From the NCBI RefSeq assembly GCF_900188345.1, contig NZ_FZOD01000027.1, positions 1 through 64,000 on the forward strand: a stretch of DNA of 64,000 bases. The letters are read 5' to 3'. The notes below the pieces were generated by a model. The model was given only the letters and a program-made list of their open reading frames with translations. It had not been told where the DNA came from and made no database searches. Every line of letters begins with the position of its first letter. The first letter of the stretch is position 1. Source of the DNA: Streptosporangium subroseum (GTDB taxonomy: Bacteria > Actinomycetota > Actinomycetes > Streptosporangiales > Streptosporangiaceae). The translations under genes and the position numbers were made by a program. Below, in pieces: positions 31,956 to 40,876 of the stretch.

Positions 31956-32789
31956 GTGCGCATCGACGCACACCACCACGTCTGGGACCTGACCGTGCGG
32001 GAACAGCCGTGGACTGAGGACATCCCGCTGCTGCACAGGAGCTTCACCGTCGGTGAGTTGCGCCCGGCCCTGCAAGCCCACCGCATCGACGCCACCGTCG
32101 TCGTGCAAACCCTTCCCGTTGAGCCGGAGACGCCAGAACTGCTCCATTTGGCGACAACGGACCCGCACATAGCCGCCGTCGTCGGCTGGGCAGAGCTGAC
32201 CGCACCTGACCTGAGCGACCGACTGGCGCGGCTACGGGAACTGCCCGGCGGCAGCACCCTCGTCGGTATCCGGTACGGAGTGCAAGAAGAACCCAGTCCC
32301 GACTGGCTACTGCGCCAGGACGTCCGTAACGGCATAAAAGCGGTAGGTATGGCCGGACTCGTCTACGAACTGCTGGTCCGTCCCGACCAGTTGGCCGCCG
32401 CCGTGCAGATCGTCGCACACCTGCCCGAGGTGCGGTTCGTCCTCGACCACGCCGGCAACCCCGAGATCCACCCCGAAAGGCTCCGGCCATGGACCGACCA
32501 GCTGTCCACGCTCGCCGCCTGCCCGAACGTTGCCGTGAAGCTTTCCGGCCTGGTCACCCGCACCGCACCAGGGAACGTCACGGCGCTGCGCCCCTACTGC
32601 GACGCCCTGCTGGAGATACTCGGCCCCGACCGGCTCATCTTCGGATCTGACTGGCCGGTCTGCCTGCTGGCTGCCGACTACAACGAAGTCATCAACGTCG
32701 CTGAGCAGGTCACCATCGCGCTCAGCCCGCACGAGAAGGCCGCGATTTTCGGCACCACCGCGGCCGCCTGGTACGGGATCCCCACGTGA
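31956..32789 (+). CDS. Amidohydrolase-family lactonase (probable L-fucono-1,5-lactonase)
   Basis: This 277-aa TIM-barrel hydrolase of the COG3618 group opens the sugar lactone to the aldonate. It begins MRIDAHHHVWDLTV with the metal-binding HxH, has VVGWAELTAPDLSDRL, VRFVLDHAGNPEI with a central His, and the C-terminal LIFGSDWPVCLL catalytic Asp. GTG 31956 has AAGGG upstream. Its stop overlaps the aldo-keto reductase GTG by 4 bp. Homologues in the oxidative fucose pathway act on L-fuconolactone. Confidence 0.87.
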   Translation: MRIDAHHHVWDLTVREQPWTEDIPLLHRSFTVGELRPALQAHRIDATVVVQTLPVEPETPELLHLATTDPHIAAVVGWAELTAPDLSDRLARLRELPGGSTLVGIRYGVQEEPSPDWLLRQDVRNGIKAVGMAGLVYELLVRPDQLAAAVQIVAHLPEVRFVLDHAGNPEIHPERLRPWTDQLSTLAACPNVAVKLSGLVTRTAPGNVTALRPYCDALLEILGPDRLIFGSDWPVCLLAADYNEVINVAEQVTIALSPHEKAAIFGTTAAAWYGIPT

Positions 32790-33757
32790 TCACGCATCGG
32801 CTGGGCCACACCTCGATCCAGGTGAGCACCCTCGGATTCGGCGCCGCACCGATCGGCAACCTCTACACCCCGCTCAACGACAACGAAGCCCGCGCCGCGA
32901 TCGACGCCGCCTGGGACCACGGCGTTCGATACTTCGACACCGCACCGCACTACGGCCTGGGCCTGTCCGAGCTACGGCTCGGCGCGGCACTGGCCCACCG
33001 GCCGCGCACAGCGTTCACCATTTCGACCAAGGTAGGCCGGCTACTAGAGCCCAACCCGGCCCCCACCGGCTCCGACCTGGCCGCTGGCGGCTTCGCGGTC
33101 ACCGACACGCTGATCCGACGGCCGGACTACTCTCGCGACGGCGTCCGACGCAGCCTGGAGGCCAGCCTGCGACGACTCGGCCTGGACCGGATCGACATCG
33201 TCTACGTCCACGACCCGGACGACCACCTCAGCACCGCGCTCAACCAAGCCCTCCCAGCACTGGCCGAACTCCGCGACCAAGGCGTCATCGGCGCCATCGG
33301 GGCGGGCATGAACACCGTCGCACCGCTGCTGCGCATCGTGACGGAAGCAGATGTGGACGCCGTGATGGTGGCCGGCCGCTGGACCCTGATCGACCGCAGC
33401 GCCGAACCCCTCCTGGACGCCTGCGCCGAGCGAGGCGTATCCGTGGTCGCCGCAGCGCCGTTCAACTCCGGTCTCCTCGCGCATCCCTGGCCGCCCGGCG
33501 ACGCCCACTTCGACTACGGCCTGGCACCGGCGCCGATCCTCAATCAGGCACGAGCCCTCGCCCGCACGTGTAAACAGCGGGGAATCACCCTGCCACACGC
33601 CGCCATACGCTTCCCGTTGCGCCACCCGGCCGTAGCCTGCGTCGTCGCCGGCGTCCGCACCGCCGCCCAAGCACAGTCAGCCGCCGCCTGGGCAGAGACC
33701 GACCTCCCCGAAGAGACCTGGCGCGCCATCACAGCGACCACTGACACGACGGCATGA
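32786..33757 (+). CDS. Aldo-keto reductase (probable L-fucose 1-dehydrogenase)
   Basis: This 323-aa (alpha/beta)8 NAD(P)-dependent enzyme of the D-threo-aldose dehydrogenase group would oxidise L-fucose to its lactone. The catalytic tetrad is visible: Asp and Tyr in VRYFDTAPHYGLGLSE, Lys in FTISTKVGRLL, His in DIVYVHDPDDH. A C-terminal HPAVACVVAGVRTAAQ completes the family. GTG 32786 overlaps the lactonase stop, making it the last gene of the five-gene operon. Confidence 0.87.
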   Translation: MITHRLGHTSIQVSTLGFGAAPIGNLYTPLNDNEARAAIDAAWDHGVRYFDTAPHYGLGLSELRLGAALAHRPRTAFTISTKVGRLLEPNPAPTGSDLAAGGFAVTDTLIRRPDYSRDGVRRSLEASLRRLGLDRIDIVYVHDPDDHLSTALNQALPALAELRDQGVIGAIGAGMNTVAPLLRIVTEADVDAVMVAGRWTLIDRSAEPLLDACAERGVSVVAAAPFNSGLLAHPWPPGDAHFDYGLAPAPILNQARALARTCKQRGITLPHAAIRFPLRHPAVACVVAGVRTAAQAQSAAAWAETDLPEETWRAITATTDTTA

Positions 33758-34041
33758 CCAACGGACGGCCACTCCGGCGATGTCGGCGACAGGGTGGTCA
33801 CCGATCATCCATCCCCCTCCTGCGAGGGTCGCGCCGCAACGCCCGGCGGCAACCTCACCTCCACAGCTCGTCGGCCGGGTCGGGCAAGCCGCCTCCGACG
33901 GGTGTGATCGCATCTCTGTTCCGTCCCCGCTCCGCGTCTCACGGAACAGGGACGAAACAGAGCCGCCCTGAAGATCATCCCGAGAGCGGAGAGGCCAGGG
34001 GACGGTCTCGATGAGAACAGGTATCTTCCCTGTTCAGCGAC

Positions 34042-35205
34042 CTACTTGAGGAGCTGGCGGGCCATGACCATGCGCTGGATCTGGTTGGTGCCCTCGTAGA
34101 TCTGGGTGATCTTGGCGTCGCGCATCATGCGCTCGACCGGGTAGTCGCTGGTGTAGCCGTACCCGCCGAGGAGCTGGACGGCGTCGGTGGTGATCTCCAT
34201 GGCGGCGTCGGAGGCGGCGCACTTGGCGGCGCTGGAGAAGAACGTGAGGTCCTTCTGCGGCTCACCGTGCATGGCCAGCTCCGACTTGGCGGCGGCGGCA
34301 TAGGTGAGCTGGCGGGCCGCCTCCAGCTTCATCGCCATGTCGGCGATCATGAACTGGACGCCCTGGAACTCCGCGATGGCCTTGCCGAACTGCTTGCGTT
34401 CCTTGATGTAGCCCACCGCGTAGTCCAGCGCGCCCTGGGCGATGCCGAGCGCCTGGGCGGCGATGGTGATGCGGGTGTGGTCCAGGGTGGCCAGGGCGGT
34501 CTTGAAGCCCGTTCCGGGTTCGCCGATCATCCGGGAGGCCGGGATCCGTACGTTCTCCAGGATGACCTGGCGGGTCGGAGAGCCCTTGATGCCGAGCTTC
34601 CTCTCCTTGGCACCGAAGCTGACGCCCTCGTCGCCCTTTTCCACGACAAACGCGGAGATGCCCCTGGCGCCGACGCCCGGCTCGGTCACGGCCATCACCG
34701 TGTAGTACTCCGACACCCCGGCATTGGTGATCCACATCTTGGCGCCGTTGAGCACGTAGTGGTCGCCGTCGGCCACGGCGCGGGTCTTCATGGCGGCGGC
34801 GTCACTGCCGGCCTCCGCCTCGGACAGTGCGTAGGAGAACATCGCCTCGCCTCGCGCGACCGGGGCGAGGTAGCGTTGCTTGACCTCCTCGGAGGCCGAC
34901 AGCAGCAGCGGGACCGTTCCGAGCTTGTTGACCGCGGGGATCAGCGAGGACGAGGCGCAGGCCCGTGCCACCTCCTCGATGACGATGACGGTCGCGAGGG
35001 CGTCGGCCCCGGCCCCGCCGTACTCCTCGGGGACGTGTACGGCGTGCAGGTCGGCCGCGACGAGTGCCTTGTAGACGTCCCAGGAGAACTCTCCTGTCTC
35101 ATCCGCCTCGGCGGCACGAGGAGCGATCTTCGCGTCGGCGAGGTCACGGACGGTCTCCCTGAGCATCTGGTGCTCTTCGGGCAGCGCATAGAGGGGGAAG
35201 CTCAT
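34042..35205 (-). CDS. Acyl-CoA dehydrogenase
   Basis: This 387-aa FAD enzyme performs the first step of beta-oxidation. It contains YALPEEHQMLRETVRDLA, the FAD/substrate motifs FSYALSEAEAGSDAAAM and MWITNAGVSEYYTVMA, and the C-terminal signature IYEGTNQIQRMVMARQLL with the catalytic Glu. ATG 35205 is used; a longer frame upstream lacks similarity. Length and motifs suit short/branched-chain or medium-chain substrates. It stands alone, convergent with the sugar operon and divergent from the UDP-glucose dehydrogenase gene. Confidence 0.92.
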   Translation of the reverse strand: MSFPLYALPEEHQMLRETVRDLADAKIAPRAAEADETGEFSWDVYKALVAADLHAVHVPEEYGGAGADALATVIVIEEVARACASSSLIPAVNKLGTVPLLLSASEEVKQRYLAPVARGEAMFSYALSEAEAGSDAAAMKTRAVADGDHYVLNGAKMWITNAGVSEYYTVMAVTEPGVGARGISAFVVEKGDEGVSFGAKERKLGIKGSPTRQVILENVRIPASRMIGEPGTGFKTALATLDHTRITIAAQALGIAQGALDYAVGYIKERKQFGKAIAEFQGVQFMIADMAMKLEAARQLTYAAAAKSELAMHGEPQKDLTFFSSAAKCAASDAAMEITTDAVQLLGGYGYTSDYPVERMMRDAKITQIYEGTNQIQRMVMARQLLK

Positions 35206-35351
35206 GGGCAAATAGTAGGACGTCCAACGATATATGGATCGCTCCACCCAATGTGATATGTGTTGCTCCTGTTTGCGCAGGTGGCGCAGGGCAAGTGTCA
35301 GATGCCGGTACTCTGTCGGCAAAGAATTGGGCAGAACCGAAGGGAGCACCA

Positions 35352-36671
35352 GTGGCCTACCGCCTGACAATGGTGGGAACCGGATACCTCGGTGCGACAA
35401 CGTCCGCATGCATGGCCGAGCTGGGCTTCGAAGTCCTCAGTCTCGACGTGGACGCGGAGAAGATCAGTCGACTCCAGGCCGGGGATCTGCCCATATACGA
35501 GCCGGGTCTGGAAGAGATCCTCAGGCGCAACCTCGCCAACGGGCGACTGCGCTTCACCACCTCCTACGAGGAGGCGGCCGCGTTCGGTGACGTGCACTTC
35601 CTGTGCCTGGGCACCCCGCAGAAACCGGGCGAGTACGCGGCGGACGTCTCCTACCTGGAGTCCGCGATCGAGTCGCTGGCCCCGTACCTGAACCGCGAAT
35701 GCCTGATCGTCGGCAAGTCCACGGTCCCGGTCGGCACCGCTCAGCACCTGGCCGACAAGCTGGCCAGGCTGGCGCCCATCGGTTCGGGCGCCGAGCTGGC
35801 ATGGAACCCCGAGTTCCTCCGCGAGGGCTTCGCCGTGAAGGACACCCTGCACCCCGACCGGATCGTGCTGGGCGTGGCCTCCGACAGGGCCGAGAAGATC
35901 ATGCGGGAGGTCTACGCCTCGATGCTCGAGGCGGGCACCCCGATGGTGATCACGGACTACCCGACCGCCGAGCTGGTCAAGGTCGCCGCCAACGCGTTCC
36001 TCGCCACCAAGATCTCTTTCATCAACGCGATGGCAGAGGTCTGCGAGGCCGCCCACGCCGACGTCAAGCAGCTGTCCCTGGCGCTCTCGTTCGACGACCG
36101 CATCGGTGGCAAGTTCCTCAACCCCGGCCTGGGCTTCGGCGGCGGCTGCCTGCCCAAGGACATCCGCGCCTTCATGGCCCGCGCCGGAGAGCTCGGCGCC
36201 GACCAGGCGCTGACCTTCCTGCGCGAGGTCGACGCGATCAACATGCGCCGCCGGGCCCGCATGGTCGACCTGGCCCGCGAGCTGGCCGGCGGTTCCTTCC
36301 AGGGGTGCACCGTCACCGTGCTCGGCGCCGCGTTCAAGCCCAACTCCGACGACATCCGCGACTCCCCCGCCCTCGACGTCGCCGTCAAGATCAGTCAGCA
36401 GGGTGGCCAGGTCACGGTCTATGATCCCGTCGCCCAGGAGAACGCCCGCCGGGCCCACCCCGAGCTCTCCTACGGCGCCTCCGCCCTGGAGGCGGCCCAG
36501 GGCGCCCACGTCGTGCTGCTGCTGACCGAATGGCAGGAGTTCATCGACCTCGACCCCGAGCAGCTCGGGGCCGCCGTCGCCACCCGCAAGATCGTTGACG
36601 GCCGCAACGCCCTCGACTCCGAAACCTGGCGTGCCGCCGGCTGGCACTATCGCGCCCTCGGCCGCCCGTAG
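35352..36671 (+). CDS. UDP-glucose 6-dehydrogenase
   Basis: This 439-aa enzyme oxidises UDP-glucose to UDP-glucuronate with two NAD. It has the N-terminal VGTGYLGATTSACMAELGFEV Rossmann loop, VGKSTVPVGTA, WNPEFLREGFA, KVAANAFLATKISFINAM with the catalytic Lys, and GLGFGGGCLPKD with the catalytic Cys, then a C-terminal domain with GAAFKPNSDDIRDSP. GTG 35352 has AAGGGAG upstream. The product is a precursor for acidic cell-surface glycans and could serve the envelope polymer genes, though it is 22 kb away. Confidence 0.94.
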   Translation: MAYRLTMVGTGYLGATTSACMAELGFEVLSLDVDAEKISRLQAGDLPIYEPGLEEILRRNLANGRLRFTTSYEEAAAFGDVHFLCLGTPQKPGEYAADVSYLESAIESLAPYLNRECLIVGKSTVPVGTAQHLADKLARLAPIGSGAELAWNPEFLREGFAVKDTLHPDRIVLGVASDRAEKIMREVYASMLEAGTPMVITDYPTAELVKVAANAFLATKISFINAMAEVCEAAHADVKQLSLALSFDDRIGGKFLNPGLGFGGGCLPKDIRAFMARAGELGADQALTFLREVDAINMRRRARMVDLARELAGGSFQGCTVTVLGAAFKPNSDDIRDSPALDVAVKISQQGGQVTVYDPVAQENARRAHPELSYGASALEAAQGAHVVLLLTEWQEFIDLDPEQLGAAVATRKIVDGRNALDSETWRAAGWHYRALGRP

Positions 36672-36732
36672 CGAGTCGCCGAGGCCCCCACTCCGCCCGG
36701 AGCTCTTCCCACCCCCCGGCACCCCGTCTTCG

Positions 36733-36969
36733 TCAGTTGTCGAACTCGCCGAGTTTCACGCCGCCGACGAAGGCGTCCCACTCCGACCGGGTGAAGAACA
36801 GCTTCGGGCCGTCGGGATTCTTGGAGTCGCGTAACACGTAGAGGGAGCCGAGGTCCGCCTTGTGCCCGGTGTCGAGGGCGTCCACCACGGCCACCTCGAC
36901 GCACTCTCCGCCGTTGCCGCTGCTGAGGGATGCCTTGTGCCAGACGGCCTTGCTCAGGTCTGCGTCCAT
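36733..36969 (-). CDS. DUF397 domain protein
   Basis: This 78-aa protein carries the DUF397 pattern WHKASLSSGNGGECVEVAVVD, VLRDSKNPDGPKLFF and SEWDAFVGGVKLGEFDN, found in large numbers in filamentous actinomycetes, usually next to an HTH/DUF5753 regulator with which it forms an antisigma- or toxin-like pair. Its ATG overlaps the end of a truncated DUF5753 fragment (36954-37106), so the usual partner appears to be lost here. Its molecular function is not established. Confidence 0.88.
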   Translation of the reverse strand: MDADLSKAVWHKASLSSGNGGECVEVAVVDALDTGHKADLGSLYVLRDSKNPDGPKLFFTRSEWDAFVGGVKLGEFDN

Positions 36970-37106
36970 GTCGCCATCACCTTCGTCGTGAGGTAGATAC
37001 TCGCTCGCGAAGACAGCATCTCCGCTCGGAGTTCTTCGAAACGGGTGCAGATCTCCGCCACGTCCCGGGGGCGATCGGTGATGTGTCCTTCGGCGGCGCA
37101 GTCCAC
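36954..37106 (-). pseudogene. C-terminal fragment of a DUF5753 HTH regulator
   Basis: A 50-codon frame from GTG 37106 to TGA 36954 contains DVAEICTRFEELRAEMLSSR, which resembles the last helix (F-x-x-L-x-x-x-A-L-x-x-x-E/A-S) of DUF5753 proteins. It overlaps the DUF397 start exactly as an intact partner gene would. A TAA lies directly before the GTG and no helix-turn-helix part is found upstream, so the gene seems truncated. Confidence 0.5.
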
Positions 37107-37151
37107 TTACACAGTATCCGCCGCGCCCCCGGCCGCCCATGCCGCTTCGCA

Positions 37152-37397
37152 CTACTTTCCCGCTTCGGGGCCGTACCACTGGAGTGCCTGACCGTTCCTC
37201 TTCTCCTCGAAAATGTCCAGATCAAAAGCGCCCTCGGCGGCAGCGCCACGCAGCCGGGCGAGCGCCAGCGCTCGGTGCCGGTTCTCCAGCATTTCACGCA
37301 GAACGGTATCGACCGTCTCTTTCTTCGTACCTGTCCCCAATGCCTTGGCCGCCTCGGCCAACAGGTCGTCATCCATATCAATCATCGTCCAGCTCAC
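37152..37397 (-). CDS. VapB-family antitoxin, orphan
   Basis: This 81-aa protein has a ribbon-helix-helix-like start MSWTMIDMDDDLLAEAAKALG followed by KKETVDTVLREMLENRHR and a helix-rich acidic C-terminal region (DLDIFEEKRNG), as in type II VapB antitoxins of the DUF2191 group. The C terminus would wrap a PIN toxin, yet no VapC-like frame follows within the 180 bp before DUF397. It may be an orphan antitoxin or a stand-alone regulator. The sequence around it is a patchwork with the DUF5753 fragment. Confidence 0.78.
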   Translation of the reverse strand: MSWTMIDMDDDLLAEAAKALGTGTKKETVDTVLREMLENRHRALALARLRGAAAEGAFDLDIFEEKRNGQALQWYGPEAGK

Positions 37398-37498
37398 AAG
37401 CCGCCTCCCCCTATATGCATATCCCTGAATCAGATGTGCATGGGAATATGCTTTCGCATTGAGGCTTCCTGGATCTGCTGCACCTGGGCGGGCTGTGG

Positions 37499-39439
37499 TC
37501 AGTCGTTCTCAGCGGGGATCTGAACGGACAGCGACGTACCGCCTTCCGCGGGACTCACGATCTCGATGCAGCCGCCGAGGGCATCGACGCGGTCCCTGAG
37601 CCCGATGAGGCCCGAGCCGTGGCCGGGATCCGCTCCCCCGACCCCATCGTCGCGAATCGAGATCCGGACGATCCCGTTCTCCATCGCGAGGTCGACGTAC
37701 ACCACGGATGCCCGTGCGTGCTTGGCCGCGTTTGTCAATGCCTCCGACACGACGTAGTAGGCAGCCACCTCGACACGTTCCGCCAGGCGCCGGTCGGTGT
37801 CCACGGTGAGCTCGACCGGGACGGCGGAGCGGCGCGCGAGCGTCTTGAGGGCGGGCCCGAGGCCGCCCCTGGACAGGACCGCCGGGTGGATTCCCCGCGA
37901 GATCTCCTGCAGATCCTCGACGGCCCCCGCCAGGCCCTGGGCCGTATGGGAGAGCTGTTGCCTGAGTTTCTCCAGTTCGGGTGGCGCGGTGGCCTCCGCC
38001 GCGCGCAGTTCGAGCCCGAGCGTGACGAGACGCTGCTGCGTTCCGTCGTGCAGGTCGCGCTCGATGCGGCGGCGGGTCTCGTCGGCGGCCTCGACGACGC
38101 GGGCGCGGGAGGCGGTGAGCTGGGCCCGGCTCTCCGCGTTGGCTATCGCCGTCGCGACGAGTTCCGTGAATTCCGCCATGCGCTCCTCTCTGCCTTCGGG
38201 CTGTGGCCCGGGCCCGGTCGAGAAAGCGACCAGCGCGCCCCACATACGCCCCTCGACCACGATGGGACAGCCCACCGCGGAGCTGACCCCCCGCTCACGC
38301 ATCCACGTGGCGATCTTGCCGTTGGTGTCGTAGGTGATCCGCCCCGGCTTCCCGGTCTTCAACACCAGCCCCGCGACGCTCTCCTCGTCGAGCGGCCAGC
38401 GCGAACCAACGGGCGGTCCGCATTCAAGACCGCCGTGAGCGGCCCAATTGCCGATCACGTTCCCCATGCCGTCGGCCTCGTAGCGGATCACCGAGACGTA
38501 TTCCGTTTTCAGGATGTGGCCCATCTCGGTGGCGACCGCGTTGAAGATCTCGGGCGGCGATACCTCGCACGCGACGAGCGTCGCGACGCGCCGCAGCGCG
38601 GCCTGTTCCTGCACGATTCGACGGAGCTCGTCGCGGCTCTCCTCCAGCGCGCTTCCCATGGTGTTGAACGCGACCTCAAGCTCGCCGATCTCGCCCACAC
38701 CCGTCTCGGGCATGCGTGCGGTGAGGTCCCCACCGGCGAGCCGGCCCGCGACGACGGCCGCCCTGCGAATCGGCTGGACGATCGCCCGCGTCAGGTATCC
38801 CGCGAAGGCGACGATGAGGAGGATCGAACCCGCGAGCCCGATCAACGTCCCGGCGATCACCTGCTGAGCACGGGTTTTGGCGACGTCCTCGCGCGTCCCG
38901 AGAACGGAGCGCGTGGCCTTCTCGTAGCGATCGAACTGGGCTCTCAGCGCCTCGACACGCCGTTCCCCCTCCTCCGTCGCCTCCAGACTCCACGCGTAGG
39001 GATCGCCTCGCCGTGCCGCCTCGACCAGCGGAATCGAATAGTCGCGGATGAAGGACTCACCGGCCTGGATGATCTGCTGGGCCAGGCGTCCGTCCCCGGA
39101 ATCGTAAGAGAAGCGCGCGAACTCCCGTGCCTGGCCGGAATAGGCTCTCCGGGCGGCTTCCCACGGCTGGAGGAAGCTCTCCTGCCGGGTGATGACAAAG
39201 CCGCGCTGACCCGTGTCGAGGTCGCTGATGAGATTCTCGAGCTGGCCTGCCTCAACGAGCGCCGTCCGGGTATATCTCCTCTCGTCCACCGCCTGTTGCA
39301 GGCCGGAGATCGCCCACAGCAGCGCGGCGAAGACCAGGCCGGTCAGCAGCGTGAGCAGGCCGCTCGCGATGGCCGTACGGCGTGTCAGCCCCACTCCCAC
39401 GCCCGTCTTCGGTTGTCCGTCCGGTGTGCGTTCCCTCAT
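37499..39439 (-). CDS. Membrane sensor histidine kinase, CHASE3-HAMP-GAF-HisKA_3
   Basis: This 646-aa NarL-type kinase has two membrane helices (ASGLLTLLTGLVFAALLWAI; IAGTLIGLAGSILLIVAF) enclosing a CHASE3-like helical sensor with DTGQRGFVITRQESFL. HAMP follows, then a GAF domain (VATEMGHILKTEYVSVIRYEA), then HisKA_3 with the phospho-His in RRIERDLHDGTQQRLV, and an ATPase domain with SEALTNAAKHA and GSGLIGLRDRV. ATG 39439 is used. It is divergent from a LuxR-type response regulator, its likely partner. The signal is unknown. Confidence 0.92.
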   Translation of the reverse strand: MRERTPDGQPKTGVGVGLTRRTAIASGLLTLLTGLVFAALLWAISGLQQAVDERRYTRTALVEAGQLENLISDLDTGQRGFVITRQESFLQPWEAARRAYSGQAREFARFSYDSGDGRLAQQIIQAGESFIRDYSIPLVEAARRGDPYAWSLEATEEGERRVEALRAQFDRYEKATRSVLGTREDVAKTRAQQVIAGTLIGLAGSILLIVAFAGYLTRAIVQPIRRAAVVAGRLAGGDLTARMPETGVGEIGELEVAFNTMGSALEESRDELRRIVQEQAALRRVATLVACEVSPPEIFNAVATEMGHILKTEYVSVIRYEADGMGNVIGNWAAHGGLECGPPVGSRWPLDEESVAGLVLKTGKPGRITYDTNGKIATWMRERGVSSAVGCPIVVEGRMWGALVAFSTGPGPQPEGREERMAEFTELVATAIANAESRAQLTASRARVVEAADETRRRIERDLHDGTQQRLVTLGLELRAAEATAPPELEKLRQQLSHTAQGLAGAVEDLQEISRGIHPAVLSRGGLGPALKTLARRSAVPVELTVDTDRRLAERVEVAAYYVVSEALTNAAKHARASVVYVDLAMENGIVRISIRDDGVGGADPGHGSGLIGLRDRVDALGGCIEIVSPAEGGTSLSVQIPAEND

Positions 39440-39521
39440 GGTCGGCCCCGTCAACTATCGCCTGGGGAGAATCGGACGATAATGGTTAAAACACCCAATA
39501 CTACATCTGCGGTGAGGGAGA

Positions 39522-40184
39522 GTGGTGGACGGAAGCCGGACACGGATAGCGCTGGCGGACGACGACGTCCTGCTTCGCGAGGGACTCGCGAGCCTGTTCG
39601 AGCGGCTGGGGTTCGAAATCGTCGGCCAGGCCGGGGACGCGCCGGAGCTGCTCTCCCTCGTACGGGATCGCGAGCCCGAGCTCGTCATCGTCGACATCCG
39701 GATGCCCCCGGCCCACACGACGGAGGGCGTCGACGCGGCCTACCTGATCCGTCAGGAGTTTCCCGAGATCGGAATTCTCCTGCTGTCGGCTCATATCGAG
39801 GTCGACCAGGCGATGGAGTTGCTCGCCACCGGGCAAAGGATCGGTTACCTGCTCAAGAGCCGGGTAACCGACGTGACCGACTTCCTTGAGACGGTCCGGC
39901 GAATCGTCCAGGGTGGCTCGGTCGTCGATCCCGCCCTCGTGCAGGAGCTCATCTCGGCCCGCCGCAGGGACGACCCGCTGGAACTTCTCACGGAGCGTGA
40001 GCGCGAGGTCCTCGCCCTGATGGCGGAGGGGCGCTCGAACGCCGGTATCGCCCACCAGCTCTGGATCACCGAGGGCACCGTCGAGAAACACGTGCGCAGC
40101 ATCCTCTCCAGGATGCGGCTACCGGAGACCGAAGACGATCATCGACGCGTCCTCGCGGTCCTCGCCTTCCTCGAAACGCGCTAG
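39522..40184 (+). CDS. LuxR/NarL-family response regulator
   Basis: This 220-aa protein has an N-terminal receiver domain with acidic ALADDDVLLREGLAS, phospho-acceptor Asp in ELVIVDIRMPP, and the conserved Lys in GYLLKSRVTD. The C-terminal helix-turn-helix reads LTEREREVLALMAEGRSNAGIAHQLWITEGTVEKHVRSIL. It should be phosphorylated by the divergent kinase at 37499. The start is GTG 39522 or the next GTG; GAGGGAG lies immediately upstream. Confidence 0.93.
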   Translation: MVDGSRTRIALADDDVLLREGLASLFERLGFEIVGQAGDAPELLSLVRDREPELVIVDIRMPPAHTTEGVDAAYLIRQEFPEIGILLLSAHIEVDQAMELLATGQRIGYLLKSRVTDVTDFLETVRRIVQGGSVVDPALVQELISARRRDDPLELLTEREREVLALMAEGRSNAGIAHQLWITEGTVEKHVRSILSRMRLPETEDDHRRVLAVLAFLETR

Positions 40185-40203
40185 CGGCCCCGCGCGCAGG
40201 CCC

Positions 40204-40650
40204 TCATGACGGGGATCTGCGCACATCCTCCGAAACGACCCGGCCGGGGTCCGGCGAGATCTCACCGACCGACACGCTTTCCGTGCCCGCGATCCCGAGG
40301 ATCTCGCGGATCGCCTTTCCCGAGATATCAGGCTTGGACAGGAACCCGACGGCGGGGCTGGCCGCGATCATGTCCGCGAAGTCCCTCTCCGCGTAGGCCG
40401 AGATCAGGATCACGCTCGACCGCTCCGTGTATCCCACTCTCGCGAGCCGCCGGGCGAGATCGAAGCCGCATTCCTCTCCGAGACCGATGTCGATGAGCGT
40501 GACATCCGGCCGGCACTCTTCGGCCAGCCGGAGGGCGTCGGCCTGCGTCGACGCGACGCCGACGACCGCGATCCCCTCCCGTTCGAGCAGTCCGCGGGCT
40601 ACCTCAAGAAAGTGATCGTTGTCATCGACGATGAGACATCGTAGGGCCAC
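40204..40650 (-). CDS. Single-domain response regulator (receiver only)
   Basis: This 148-aa CheY-like protein starts MALRCLIVDDNDHFLEVARG, with the phospho-acceptor Asp in DVTLIDIGLGEECG and Lys in GFLSKPDISG. The last 30 residues are a low-complexity tail with no output domain. It converges on the LuxR regulator gene (19 bp between the stops) and may act as a phosphate sink or protein-interaction switch with the neighbouring kinase or the RsbW-like ATPase. Confidence 0.88.
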   Translation of the reverse strand: MALRCLIVDDNDHFLEVARGLLEREGIAVVGVASTQADALRLAEECRPDVTLIDIGLGEECGFDLARRLARVGYTERSSVILISAYAERDFADMIAASPAVGFLSKPDISGKAIREILGIAGTESVSVGEISPDPGRVVSEDVRRSPS

Positions 40651-40876
40651 ATTCCCAGGATCGCAGTGAGAAGTCGGCCGTGCATTGCAGCTAGCAGGAA
40701 TGCCGGGAGTTGCACTGGCATGGGTTCGTAATGGGTGCTGCCCGCGAAGACGGCGAGCGTTCGGAGCGAGATCGTAGAAGGTGAAGCAGTTGAGAGATCC
40801 GTCACCCGTCGAATCGGGCCGGTGAACTCGACCGGGAAATCACCGCGACGGGTAACCGAGCGGCCGGAGGCAGGAC

